DNA from: DRPG01 sp964655065
Lineage (GTDB): Bacteria; Myxococcota_A; UBA796; GCA-2862545
Length of the DNA stretch: 64,000 nt
Direction of reading: 5' to 3'
Assembly (NCBI GenBank): GCA_964655065.1
Contig: CAZZLC010000021.1
Location: 47,356-111,355, forward strand
Below, one piece after another: positions 16,758 through 25,246 of the stretch. The notes beneath the pieces are model-generated. The model worked only from the letters and a program-made list of their open reading frames with translations, ran no database searches and was not told where the DNA came from. Made by a program: the position numbers and the translations under genes. Positions within the stretch are counted from its first letter, which is position 1. The number at the start of each line of letters is the position of its first letter.

Positions 16758-17069
16758 GCGCAGGATTCCACTTCGGTACCATCGGGTGTCAGTGTCAGCC
16801 ACGGGGTGCCCGTCGGTCGTCGGCGTTGGGAATCGGCTTTCCGATCACAAACCCGCCCCGCTCGGAACCCCCGGCCCCCACCCGCCGCTGTCACTAAATG
16901 TCATCCGCTACGGATCGGCTGGACAACCTATTCCAACTCCGTGACGTTTCCCGCACTTTGCCGCTCTGTCGGCCATCATCGGCCCGATTGGGAAGTCGAG
17001 TTCCACATTCGGAGGCGGGCGAGCGACCGGGCGATGACGCGGAAGAGCAGCCTGGTTACGACCGCAACG
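16758..17069. other. intergenic stretch upstream of tRNA-Arg
   Basis: No convincing gene. Short plus-strand frames here lack ribosome sites, family similarity and codon bias, and the longest runs through the tRNA. Base composition is lower in GC than the neighbours, as expected for promoter DNA. A CCTGCGCAGG palindrome follows the structured block. The tRNA promoter must lie here, but no clear -35/-10 pair is visible. Confidence 0.6.
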
Positions 17070-17142
17070 GGCCCTGTAGCTCAGTGGATAGAGCAGTGGT
17101 CTTCTAAACCACCGGTCGCAGGTTCGATCCCTGCCGGGGTCG
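17070..17142 (+). tRNA. tRNA-Arg (anticodon UCU)
   Basis: A 73-base cloverleaf. The acceptor arm is GGCCCTG with CGGGGTC (two G-U pairs), followed by the TAGCTC...GAGC D-arm. The anticodon stem GTGGT/ACCAC encloses the loop CTTCTAA with anticodon TCT, and the T-arm is GCAGG-TTCGATC-CCTGC. The discriminator base is G and CCA is not encoded. It reads AGA (and AGG) codons, which are rare in this high-GC genome. The rhodanese gene ends 17 bases beyond on the other strand. Confidence 0.95.
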
Positions 17143-17159
17143 CTCCCACTGGCGAGCGG

Positions 17160-17573
17160 TCACTCGACCGGCCAGCCCCTGGCCTTCCAGGCTCCAGTGC
17201 CGCCCCGCACGTTCACTGCGGTGTAGCCCTGGTCGGCGAGGAACGTGGCTACCCGACCCGAGCGGTTCCCCGACTGGCAGACGAGGTAGATTGGTCGATT
17301 GCGGTATTCCTCCAGCTCCGCGAGCCGCGACGGAATCTCCGACATCGGGATGCTCACCGAGCCCGGTACGGAGCCGCTCGCCCGCTCACGGGTCGTCCGT
17401 ACGTCGACGAGAATGGGGATTTCGTTTGCTTCGAGCTTCTGGCGGAGCTCAGCGACGTCGATCTCCTGAACCTGACCGTGGGCGCTCGACGCCTCGGGAG
17501 CGTCCGGGGTCGGCGGGCGGCCACACCCCACGAGGGTCAGCGGAGCGACGAACCCCCAAATCCAGACCAGCAT
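17160..17573 (-). CDS. rhodanese-domain lipoprotein
   Basis: A 137-residue protein with a lipoprotein signal (MLVWIWGFVAPLTLVGC, lipobox LVGC) and a single rhodanese domain. ILVDVRTTRERASGSVPGS is the conserved substrate-approach region, and the active-site loop is CQSGNRSGR with the catalytic Cys intact, followed by VRGGTGAWKARGWPVE. It would be anchored at the outer face of a membrane and transfer or bind sulfane sulfur in the periplasm. Single-domain periplasmic rhodaneses are common, but the partner is unknown here. The start is the ATG at 17573, which begins the signal peptide. The upstream DUF4230 gene ends 16 bases before, so the two are likely one operon. Confidence 0.88.
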   Translation of the reverse strand: MLVWIWGFVAPLTLVGCGRPPTPDAPEASSAHGQVQEIDVAELRQKLEANEIPILVDVRTTRERASGSVPGSVSIPMSEIPSRLAELEEYRNRPIYLVCQSGNRSGRVATFLADQGYTAVNVRGGTGAWKARGWPVE

Positions 17574-17589
17574 GACGCTCTCCACTCGG

Positions 17590-18771
17590 TCAACGCTCGG
17601 GGGTCTCCGAAAACACGACGTCGACCTCCCAACGTGAGCCCGGTAACGTCGTGAACGGGAGATACAAGCCGGTGACCACGGTGGTGGCACGCTTTCGCGC
17701 CTCCTCGAGCGCCCCGTCCTCGAGGGCCTTGTCCCGAACCTGGTCCTGGAGTGCCCGAAGCGCCTGGTTGCGCTGCCCCGTGTTCAGCGACGTCCACCAA
17801 CCCTGGCGCTCCGTCGCGAACTCGGGGACCATGGTGATGGAGACGATGTCGGGCGGAGGCAGGGTCACGACGATGCGCTCCGCCTCGTGCCGTACCTCGA
17901 CCGAGTACGCCTCGGTCATCTGGAAGCCCGACTTCACGATGCCCGTGCCGCGAACCTCGAGACTTGCCGTATCCTTGGTCTCGATCGGCCAACCCTCGAA
18001 GAGGGTGGACTGGTAGTCGTGCCGGACCACGGCGTCGATCCGCATCTCGGCCGTGGCGAGCTCGAAGATGGTCTCGCGGCTTGTCGTCTCCGCGGCCGAC
18101 ACCGACGCGTCGATGTCTCGCGCCAGCGCTTCCTTCAGCAGGCGGTCGGCGAAGGGCCCGACGAGGTCGCGGTCCACCATCGAGCACAGTCCGAGCAGGA
18201 TGGGCGGGCCCCGCTCGGCCTCGGCCGACAGCGCCGCGGCCTCCTGCATCGCGAGACACGCCTCGTCGCGGAGGACCGCTTGAAGATCCTGTGCGCGCGG
18301 AACCTGCTCGAGGGCGAGCCGGGTGCCGGGCAGGACGTGACGTCGCTGGTGAGCGCGGCGCAGGAAGGCGTACTGCCTCGCGAGTCGCTCCTCCTGCCCC
18401 GACAGCAGGCCGCGGCCCATACGGTCGCGAGCGTCGGGCGGCAGCTCGTAGGCGAAGCCGACCTGAAGGGCCATCTCTCCGTACAGATCCGCCATCGCGA
18501 GCGCGAACGACTCGGGCATCGCCGTGCCGTCGAGGTCTTGCACCACGTCGAGCAAGGCGCCCGGATCCGCGGTCAGCCCCACGTCGACGCCAGGGGCGCG
18601 CTTCAAGGTGCGCTCGGCAGCGAGCTCGCCGTAGCCCTCGGCGAAGCCATAGCCGTAGCCGCGCCGGTAGCCGTTCTGGTCGCCGAACCAGAAGCCCAGC
18701 AGGCCAGCGGCGACGAGGGCGAGAAAGCCGAGGGGACTCAAGCACCCCATGCGTCGAGGGGATTGGGACAT
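17590..18771 (-). CDS. membrane-anchored protein with DUF4230-like C-terminal domain
   Basis: A 393-residue protein. A Cys-containing N-terminus precedes a membrane helix (LGFLALVAAGLLGFWFG), then a Gly/Tyr-rich stretch (GYRRGYGYGFAEGYGE). A helical region (~60-230) follows. The C-terminal ~170 residues match the DUF4230 pattern: VVRHDYQSTLFEGWP, LEVRGTGIVKSGFQM, VTLPPPDIVSITM, and a long basic-acidic helix ending in VVTGLYLPF. DUF4230 proteins are envelope proteins of unknown function. The helical region between helix and DUF4230 is unusual and has no recognised domain. It lies 16 bases before the rhodanese lipoprotein gene. Confidence 0.65.
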   Translation of the reverse strand: MSQSPRRMGCLSPLGFLALVAAGLLGFWFGDQNGYRRGYGYGFAEGYGELAAERTLKRAPGVDVGLTADPGALLDVVQDLDGTAMPESFALAMADLYGEMALQVGFAYELPPDARDRMGRGLLSGQEERLARQYAFLRRAHQRRHVLPGTRLALEQVPRAQDLQAVLRDEACLAMQEAAALSAEAERGPPILLGLCSMVDRDLVGPFADRLLKEALARDIDASVSAAETTSRETIFELATAEMRIDAVVRHDYQSTLFEGWPIETKDTASLEVRGTGIVKSGFQMTEAYSVEVRHEAERIVVTLPPPDIVSITMVPEFATERQGWWTSLNTGQRNQALRALQDQVRDKALEDGALEEARKRATTVVTGLYLPFTTLPGSRWEVDVVFSETPER

Positions 18772-18816
18772 GGTGCTCTCCAGGACAGCCCGAGCTCGGC
18801 GCCATCATGCCACGGG

Positions 18817-20217
18817 TCAGAGACCGAGCTCCGTGGCGAGAGAAGTGACGAGGGCCCAGGCGGCGGCGACATGCCGCTCCTCGGTGAGTCGGCCGCCGAT
18901 GGCGAGGCGCAGCACACGTCGTTCGCCCACCTTCGTGGCCGTCAGGTACACCCGCCCCGTCGCGTTGAGCGCTTCGAGAAGACGATCGGTTGCCCCGTCG
19001 CCGGCGACGTGTCGGAAGCACACGAGCCCGAGATGTGGCTCGGCCACGACCTCGAAGCGGGGGTCGGCGTCGATCCGGGCGGCAAGCTCCCGACCCCAGG
19101 CCACGTGCCGGCGGACGTGCTCGCGGAGCCCGGCCAGCCCGTAGCTGCGGAACACCATCCACAGCTTGAGGGCACGAAACCGGCGCCCGAGTGGAATCTG
19201 CCAGTCGCGATAGTCGATGACCGCCCCCGCCTCGGTGGCCTGGTTTCGCAGGTACTCCGGCAGGATCGAGAGGGCTTCGATCAGCGGCCGTCGGTCGGCG
19301 ACGAAGAAGCAATCGCAGTCGAAGTTGGTGAGCAACCACTTGTGGGGGTTGAAGCAGTAGCTGTCGGCATGCTCGAGACCCCGGTTGACGAAGCGGAGCT
19401 CGGGGCAGACCGCCGCTGACCCCGCGTAGGCCGCATCGACGTGAAGCCAGACGTCTTCGGCCGTGGTGACGGCCCCGATGCCGGGGACGTCGTCGATCGC
19501 GGTGGTGGAGGTCGTCCCGACGGTGGCACAGGTGAAGACGGGGAGGAGTCCCCGGGACCGATCCTCGGCGATCGCGCGGGACAGCGAGTCGGCGCGCATC
19601 CCGAGTGCCTCGTCGGTCTCGACGAGCACGATCTGGTCGTCACGAAAGCCTGCGATGCGGGCCCCCTTTCGCAGCGACGAGTGCGCCTCGGCCGAGGTGT
19701 AGATCCGCATCTGGTCGAGCCTCGCAGCGCCTCCTGCTCGCTGTCGGGCGGCGAGCAGCCCCACCAGCGTAGCCGACGACGCGGTGTCCTGGATGACTCC
19801 TCCCCCTGGGCCGTCAGAGCGGAACCGCGACGGGAGATCGAGCGCCTCGACCACCCAGTCCAGGACGTGCGTCTCCACCTCGGTGCACGCGGGCGACGTG
19901 ACCCACAGCATCCCCTGCACGCCGAGCCCCGCCGCGAGCAGCTCGCCCAGGATGGCGGGTGGCGAGCTGTTCGCTGGGAAGAACGCGAAGAAGCTCGGGT
20001 GCTGCCAGTGCGTGAGCCCCGGGACGACGATCTCCGTGAGGTCACGGAGAACCGCGTCGAAGGACTCGGGCTGCTCGGGTGGCGAGGCCGGCAGCCGAGC
20101 CCGCACCTCTCCGGGGGACACCGGGGACTGGACCGGGTACTCCTCGATGGTCTCGAGGTAGTCCGCGATCCAGTCGATCGCCGCGTACCCGGCCTTCCGG
20201 AACTCGTCGGGCCTCAC
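18817..20217 (-). CDS. PLP-dependent aromatic/L-amino-acid decarboxylase (group II)
   Basis: A 466-residue fold-type I enzyme. The N-terminal EFRKAGYAAIDWIADYLETI and THWQHPSFFAFFPAN are characteristic of the aromatic-L-amino-acid decarboxylase family. The cofactor pocket includes TSSATLVGLLAARQ-type contacts (DTASSATLVG), HVDAAYAGSAAVCPE (Asp to the pyridine N) and NPHKWLLTNFDCDCFFV with the Schiff-base Lys. It probably decarboxylates Tyr, Trp, DOPA or a related amino acid. The GTG at 20217 overlaps the stop of the FAD oxidoreductase gene (GTGA) and has GGAGG 6 bases before it, so it is the last gene of a translationally coupled four-gene set. Confidence 0.9.
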   Translation of the reverse strand: MRPDEFRKAGYAAIDWIADYLETIEEYPVQSPVSPGEVRARLPASPPEQPESFDAVLRDLTEIVVPGLTHWQHPSFFAFFPANSSPPAILGELLAAGLGVQGMLWVTSPACTEVETHVLDWVVEALDLPSRFRSDGPGGGVIQDTASSATLVGLLAARQRAGGAARLDQMRIYTSAEAHSSLRKGARIAGFRDDQIVLVETDEALGMRADSLSRAIAEDRSRGLLPVFTCATVGTTSTTAIDDVPGIGAVTTAEDVWLHVDAAYAGSAAVCPELRFVNRGLEHADSYCFNPHKWLLTNFDCDCFFVADRRPLIEALSILPEYLRNQATEAGAVIDYRDWQIPLGRRFRALKLWMVFRSYGLAGLREHVRRHVAWGRELAARIDADPRFEVVAEPHLGLVCFRHVAGDGATDRLLEALNATGRVYLTATKVGERRVLRLAIGGRLTEERHVAAAWALVTSLATELGL

Positions 20218-21350
20218 GTCGTCCTCCACCGCACCGCGCACGTCTCTGGCGAGACGTCGTCGGGCCAGGCTTCGCCGCAGACGGTGCGGGCGACGAGATC
20301 GCCGATGCCGTCGCTGGCCATCGCTCCCCAGCCGTGCCCCCCCACGCCCACGAACAGGCCCTCGCCGACCTCGCCGACCATGGGATGGGCGTGCGGCGTG
20401 CGAGTGAGGATGCAGCGCCGGGTCACCCCGCCGTCGACGGGCATCCCAGGCACGACCGTTCGTGCCACCTCGACGAGGGTGGTGCGCTGGGCTTCGCTGT
20501 CCCCCGACTCGAACCACCGCTGCACGTCGGCGGGATCGAGGAAGCGCTGATCGGTGTCGAGGTCACAGCCGAGCTTCAGCCAGAGCCCACCGTCCTCGAA
20601 GCGCAGGGGCGGCACCACGTAGGGTCCACTGAAGCCTGCGCCCTCGCCGTCCCACAGCAGGGTGGGAACGCCGGCGAACGCCACGGCGTCGGTGTCGTCG
20701 ACGGGCACGAGCAGCGTGGTCTCGGTCTCGAGGACGACGTCCAGGGGATCGTCGAGCCACGCGTTCACGTAGGCGCCCGGACAGAGCACCACCTGGGGAG
20801 CCCGCAGCTCGGGCCCGTCGTCGAGCGTGAGCACGTGCCCCTGTGGCCCCTGGGTTCGGGCGGCGAGCGTGGTGGGGTGCCGGGTGCCGCCCGCGGACTC
20901 GAGGGCCATGGACTGGGCGCGGAGCAGCTCGGGGACGAGCAAGATGCCGGCGGGCGGTCCTTCGAGGCCGAACCGGACCGCTCCCGGAAGCTGGTAGGGC
21001 CAGCCGCGGGCCAACTCGGCGTCGATCTCGAGCTCCGGCGCCGCTTCGAACCAGGCATGGCCTGCGTCGTTGGCCACCACCAGGCACCCCACCGGCCGCC
21101 GGACCGAGAAGCCGACCTCTGCCTCGAGGGCCTCAATGCCGAGGAGGCTCGTGGCGTTGATCGCGGTCCAGGTGGCGACGCGGTCGATGGTCCGGCAGAC
21201 GCGGCCCTGGTCGTGGTGGCTCGAGAACACGCGCGAGGTGTCGCCGAACTCAGGCCCCACCAGGGCGACCCGTCGCCCCCGACGCGCGAGGTGCCGTGCC
21301 GCCGCGCTGCCGATCAGCCCCGCCCCCACGACGACGACGTCCGGGGTCAT
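20214..21350 (-). CDS. FAD-dependent amine/amino-acid oxidoreductase (DAO family)
   Basis: A 378-residue flavoprotein. The N-terminal VVVGAGLIGSAAARHLARRG is the FAD-binding Rossmann motif. The DAO-family middle has VVLCPGAYVNAW, and the C-terminal GVGGHGWGAMASDGIGDLVA is the second flavin-contact segment. It resembles monomeric sarcosine oxidase, N-methyl-tryptophan oxidase and glycine/D-amino-acid oxidase proteins. The SSHHDQGRVCR segment near residue 45 is typical of the sarcosine-oxidase branch (S-R-R/H-x-H-x-x-x-R pattern). The substrate is probably a secondary amine or N-methyl amino acid. Its ATG overlaps the stop of the PLP gamma-family gene (ATGA), and its own stop overlaps the decarboxylase start. 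Confidence 0.87.
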   Translation of the reverse strand: MTPDVVVVGAGLIGSAAARHLARRGRRVALVGPEFGDTSRVFSSHHDQGRVCRTIDRVATWTAINATSLLGIEALEAEVGFSVRRPVGCLVVANDAGHAWFEAAPELEIDAELARGWPYQLPGAVRFGLEGPPAGILLVPELLRAQSMALESAGGTRHPTTLAARTQGPQGHVLTLDDGPELRAPQVVLCPGAYVNAWLDDPLDVVLETETTLLVPVDDTDAVAFAGVPTLLWDGEGAGFSGPYVVPPLRFEDGGLWLKLGCDLDTDQRFLDPADVQRWFESGDSEAQRTTLVEVARTVVPGMPVDGGVTRRCILTRTPHAHPMVGEVGEGLFVGVGGHGWGAMASDGIGDLVARTVCGEAWPDDVSPETCAVRWRTT

Positions 21351-22492
21351 GGGGTCGCCCGGGTCAGTGCACGGTCGAGATCGGCCACGAGGTCGTCGGG
21401 ATCCTCGATGCCGACCGACAGCCGGAACATCGCGTCGGTGATCCCCAGCCGCTCGCGCTCCGCGGGATCGAGCCCCAGGTGAGAGGAGCGTGCGGGTTGG
21501 ACGATCAGGGACTCCACCCCACCGAGGCTGGCCGCGTGCGTCCACAGCTCGAGTCCATCGACGAGCCGCTCGGCGACGACGGGATCCGCGACGTCGAACG
21601 TGACCATGCCCCCCGCGTGGTCGAACCACGTCGTCGCTCGCTCGTGACCGGGATGGTCGGGAAGCCCGGGGTAGCGCACACGGTCCACGCCCGGGTGTCC
21701 AGCGAGGAAGCGCGCCACCTGGGCGGCGGTGGCCGCCTGACGCGGAACCCGCAGCGCCAGCGTCTTGAGCCCCCGGTCGAGGAGGAAGGCCGCGTGGGGG
21801 TCGAGCGAGGGTCCGAGGTGCTGCTGGAGCGTGAGCGCACGAGCGACCCGCAGGCTCGATCCCGCGATCACACCAGCGATCACGTCAGAGTGGCCGTTGA
21901 GGTACTTGGTGGCCGAGTGCACGACGAGGTCGAAGCCGAAGGGGACCGGCCGGAAGCCGGCCGGCGAGAGGAACGTCGCGTCGACGATCGAGGTGAGCCC
22001 ACGCTCCTGGGCCACCTGAACGACCGAAGCCAGGTCCGGCACGTCGAGGAGGGGGTTCGAGATGGCTTCGACGTAGATCGCCCGGGTCTCCGGACGGAGC
22101 TGGTCGCGGAGGGGTCGCTCGTCCACGAACGCACTCGACGCGATGCCGAGCCCGGCCAGATCGTCGAGGAGCGCCGCGGTCCCCCCGTAGAGGTTCTCCG
22201 GCACCAGAACGTGGTCGCCCGGTGCGAGGCACGACAGGAGCGCGACGCTGATCGCGGCCATCCCGCTCGCCACGGGCAGCGCAGCCTCGGCGCCCTCGAG
22301 CCGGGCGAGGGTCTCGGCGAGGGCCACGATCTGTGGGGTGTTGGACAGGCGACCGTAGCGAACGTCGGCATAGGTCGTGACGTCCTGCTGGAGGTAGTTG
22401 GCCGACACGAAGATGGGGTGCACCACCGCTCCGTCCACGCGGGTCGGGCGGTGCACGGCCAGGGTCGCGAGCGAGCGGGGCTGGTCGTTCAC
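21347..22492 (-). CDS. cystathionine gamma-synthase/lyase family PLP enzyme
   Basis: A 381-residue fold-type I enzyme of the Cys/Met metabolism family. YADVRYGRLSNTPQIVALAE gives the Tyr and Arg that bind the neighbouring subunit's phosphate. PVASGMAAIS, ENLYGGTAALLDDL, EAISNPLLDVPDL and VDATFLSPAG follow, and the Schiff-base Lys lies in VVHSATKYLNGHSDVIAG. ESLIVQPARSSH is the C-terminal substrate segment. It could be a gamma-synthase, gamma-lyase or homocysteine-type synthase; the motifs do not discriminate. The GTG at 22492 overlaps the stop of the DUF72 gene. Confidence 0.9.
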   Translation of the reverse strand: MNDQPRSLATLAVHRPTRVDGAVVHPIFVSANYLQQDVTTYADVRYGRLSNTPQIVALAETLARLEGAEAALPVASGMAAISVALLSCLAPGDHVLVPENLYGGTAALLDDLAGLGIASSAFVDERPLRDQLRPETRAIYVEAISNPLLDVPDLASVVQVAQERGLTSIVDATFLSPAGFRPVPFGFDLVVHSATKYLNGHSDVIAGVIAGSSLRVARALTLQQHLGPSLDPHAAFLLDRGLKTLALRVPRQAATAAQVARFLAGHPGVDRVRYPGLPDHPGHERATTWFDHAGGMVTFDVADPVVAERLVDGLELWTHAASLGGVESLIVQPARSSHLGLDPAERERLGITDAMFRLSVGIEDPDDLVADLDRALTRATP

Positions 22493-23448
22493 GAGAGCTC
22501 CGAGAGGCGTCGGGCCACCCGCACCAGGGTGAGTGGTGCGCTGCCCTCGGCCTTGTTGTTGGCGACGAGCCAGCTGGGCCGACCGCGATCGGCTGCCCAG
22601 CGCAGCGCCTTCGCGATCTGGTCCACCCGTCCGTCGTCGGGACGCACCACCCGGTCGAACGGTGTGAACGCGGCCTTCGCCTGCTCGTACCGCAGCTCGG
22701 GCACCAGGTTCCAGCGAACGACCAGCGCCTTCTGCGCGGAGACGCGAGCGATCCGCCACTGCGACCGCAGGTCCGGCAGGCCAGGGTGGACGGTGAGGCA
22801 GTGCAGGGCGCCGCACTCCTCCAGGACGGCCCCGTAGGCCTCCGTGAGCTGCCCTCGGCCCCGGATCTCGACCGCGTAGCGGGGGCCATCGGGAAGGCCG
22901 CAAAGGAAGCGCCGCAGCGGCTCCGCGATGCAGCCGAGGCCCCTCTGCGGGGGGACCTGGAAGACCAGGGGACCCGCGTGGACGCCGAGACCTTCGAGGT
23001 GTGGCTTCACCACGAACTCGATGGCCCACTCGGGGTCCAGGAATCGAGGGTTGTCGCAACCCCGGCGCGCGCCGTACCGCGGGTGGTCGGGGAACCGCCG
23101 CCACGTCAGCGTCTCGGAGGCCTTCACGAGAAAGGAGAAGCCGGGCTTGATGGCGCGAACCTGACGAACCCAGGCGGCGCACTGCTCGGCAGCCAGCGGC
23201 GCCCAGAAGGAGCGGTCGATGCCGACGGTACCGAGCAGCGGGTGTGCCGCATACGCCGCGAGGCCCTCGTCCACCAGGACGGGCTTTGGGGCTGGTCGGT
23301 CCCACACCACCCCCGCCCAGCCAGGAAACGTCCACGTGGACGTACCGAGCGAGACCTTCGGAGGAAGAGCGCGTCCGAGCTCGCGCACCTCCGCCGGAGG
23401 CTCCGCGGGCCCCACCGCGGGCGTCGAATCGAACAACTGCGGCTGCAT
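22489..23448 (-). CDS. DUF72-family protein (YecE-like TIM barrel)
   Basis: A 319-residue protein of the DUF72 family: SLGTSTWTFPGWAGVVW is the usual N-terminal strand-turn. TVGIDRSFWAPL, FSFLVKASETLTW, PLVFQVPPQ, PRYAVEIRGRGQL and the terminal RPSWLVANNKAEGSAPL (the conserved Asn and Glu region) follow. DUF72 proteins form a TIM barrel related to xylose-isomerase-like folds, and their reaction is not established. It heads a four-gene set in which each next start overlaps the previous stop. The ATG at 23448 is used; upstream in-frame codons carry no similarity. Confidence 0.85.
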   Translation of the reverse strand: MQPQLFDSTPAVGPAEPPAEVRELGRALPPKVSLGTSTWTFPGWAGVVWDRPAPKPVLVDEGLAAYAAHPLLGTVGIDRSFWAPLAAEQCAAWVRQVRAIKPGFSFLVKASETLTWRRFPDHPRYGARRGCDNPRFLDPEWAIEFVVKPHLEGLGVHAGPLVFQVPPQRGLGCIAEPLRRFLCGLPDGPRYAVEIRGRGQLTEAYGAVLEECGALHCLTVHPGLPDLRSQWRIARVSAQKALVVRWNLVPELRYEQAKAAFTPFDRVVRPDDGRVDQIAKALRWAADRGRPSWLVANNKAEGSAPLTLVRVARRLSELS

Positions 23449-23462
23449 GCCGCGGGTATAAC

Positions 23463-23479
23463 GAGCGTCGGTTACGCTC
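23463..23479. repeat. inverted repeat in the DUF72-polX divergent region
   Basis: GAGCGT-CGGTT-ACGCTC, 6-bp arms with a 5-base spacer, sits in the 55-base gap between two divergent starts, next to a TATAAC-like sequence at 23457. It could be an operator or a leader hairpin of polX. Confidence 0.35.
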
Positions 23480-23503
23480 CGGGTTGCCCAGGACGGAGCA
23501 GCC

Positions 23504-25246
23504 GTGGCCAACCGAAACGCCGAGGTGATCGACTGGCTGCGCGAGCTGGCGGAGCTGACGGTGCTCGCCGAGCAGAACCCGCAGTCGTTCCGGTCCCGGT
23601 CCTACGACCGCGCTCGCCACGCGCTCGAGGGCGTCACCGTCGACCTCTCGGAGCTCTCGGAGTCCGCGCTGCAGCGGATTGACGGAATCGGAAAGTCCAC
23701 CGCGAAGAAGATCCGCGAGTACTTCGAGACCGGCCGGGTGGAGAAGCTCGACAAGCTGCAGCAGCGCTTCCCGCCTCCGGTCGTCGAGCTGTCGCGCATT
23801 CCGGGCATCGGTCCCAAGACGCTGGCCAAGCTCCGCGAGGAGCTCGGCGTCGAGGACCTCGACGGCCTGAAGAAGGCCATCGACGAGGACCGGCTGACGA
23901 CCATCGAGGGGCTCGGCACGAAGTCCCAAGAGAAGATCGCCCACGCGATCGAGCGGCTCGGCCTCAAGCACGGTGAGAAGCGGACCCCGCTGTACCGCGC
24001 GATGCGGGTCGCCGATCAGCTGGTGGCCGAGCTTCTCGACCTGTCCGAGGTCGTCGATGCGGTGCCGTGCGGGAGCCTGCGGCGCCACCGGGAGACCGTC
24101 GGCGACCTCGACATCGTGGTCGCCTCGGAGACCCCGGGCTCCATCATGGAGTGGTTTGCCTCGCACCCGCTCGCCAAGGAGGTCGTGGCCAGGGGCGAGA
24201 CCAAGACGTCGATCGTCACGCGCTACGGCTTGCAGGTGGACCTGCGGGTCGTGGCCCCCGACCAGCTCGGGGCGGCCACGATGTACTTCACGGGCAGCAA
24301 GGACCACAACATTCGCCTGCGCCAGCGGGCGATGCAGCGGGGCTGGACCCTCAACGAGTACGCCCTGACCAGTGCCGAGACCGGCGAGGTCATCGCGTCG
24401 CGCGACGAGGCGTCGATCTACGCTGCGCTCGAGTTGCCCTACATCGAGCCCCCCATGCGGGAAGACACCGGTGAGATCGAGGCAGCGGCCGAGGGTCGCC
24501 TCCCCGACGCACTCCAGCCCGAGGACCTGCGGGGCGACCTGCACGTCCACACCGATCGCTCGGGTGACGGCCGCTCCTCGCTGCTCGACATGGTCACCGA
24601 GGCCGAGCGGCGCGGCTACGGCTACCTCGCCATCACCGACCACGCCGAGAACCTGCCCATCAACGGCGTCAGTCGCGACGAGCTGCTCCGACAGGCCGAC
24701 GAGATGGCGGAGCTCCAGGAGCGGTTTCCTGGTGTACGGCTGCTGCGCGGATGCGAGCTCAACATCGATCGCGACGGCGGCCTCGACTATGACGAGGAGT
24801 TCCGTGCGTCGCTCGACTGGTGCATCGCGGCCGTCCACTCCCACTACGACCTGCCGCAGGCAAAGCAGACCGACCGCCTCGTCCGGGCCATCTCCGATCC
24901 CGCGGTCCGGGTGGTCGGTCACCTCACGGGCCGGATGATCGGGGCGCGACCTGGGATCGACATCGACATCGACGCCGTGCTCGACGCGCTGGCCGAGTAC
25001 CGGGTCGCGCTGGAGGTCAACGCCGCCATCCCCCGCATGGACGCCGCCGCCCCCGTGCTCCGTCGGGCGATGGACAAGGGCGTCACCTTCGTGGTGAGCA
25101 CCGACAGCCACCACGTCCGCGAGATGGCGAAGCGGGCGCCCTACGGAGCGCGGCTCGCCCAGCGCGGCTGGGTCGACAAGTCGCGCATCGCGAACACCTG
25201 GTCGGCCGAGCGATTCCTCGGCTGGCTCGACGAGGCCCGCTCGTAG
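23504..25246 (+). CDS. polX: DNA polymerase/3'-5' exonuclease PolX (family X with PHP domain)
   Basis: A 580-residue bacterial PolX. The N-terminal helix-hairpin-helix 8-kDa-like domain carries IDGIGKSTAKKI, IPGIGPKTLAKL and IEGLGTKSQEKI. The palm follows, with CGSLRRHRETVGDLDIVV and VDLRVV supplying catalytic Asp residues, then FTGSKDHNIRLRQRAM. The C-terminal PHP domain has the metal ligands of DLHVHTDRSGDG, ITDHAENL, GCELNID, AAVHSHYD and STDSHH. PolX enzymes fill short gaps in base-excision repair and proofread via PHP. The GTG at 23504 has GGAG 6 bases upstream. Its stop abuts the stop of the convergent ArsC-like gene. Confidence 0.95.
   Translation: MANRNAEVIDWLRELAELTVLAEQNPQSFRSRSYDRARHALEGVTVDLSELSESALQRIDGIGKSTAKKIREYFETGRVEKLDKLQQRFPPPVVELSRIPGIGPKTLAKLREELGVEDLDGLKKAIDEDRLTTIEGLGTKSQEKIAHAIERLGLKHGEKRTPLYRAMRVADQLVAELLDLSEVVDAVPCGSLRRHRETVGDLDIVVASETPGSIMEWFASHPLAKEVVARGETKTSIVTRYGLQVDLRVVAPDQLGAATMYFTGSKDHNIRLRQRAMQRGWTLNEYALTSAETGEVIASRDEASIYAALELPYIEPPMREDTGEIEAAAEGRLPDALQPEDLRGDLHVHTDRSGDGRSSLLDMVTEAERRGYGYLAITDHAENLPINGVSRDELLRQADEMAELQERFPGVRLLRGCELNIDRDGGLDYDEEFRASLDWCIAAVHSHYDLPQAKQTDRLVRAISDPAVRVVGHLTGRMIGARPGIDIDIDAVLDALAEYRVALEVNAAIPRMDAAAPVLRRAMDKGVTFVVSTDSHHVREMAKRAPYGARLAQRGWVDKSRIANTWSAERFLGWLDEARS

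Noticed and set aside
16806..17654. Plus-strand frame spanning tRNA-Arg
   Set aside because: It reads through a complete tRNA and the antisense of the rhodanese gene, and has no start site or family similarity.
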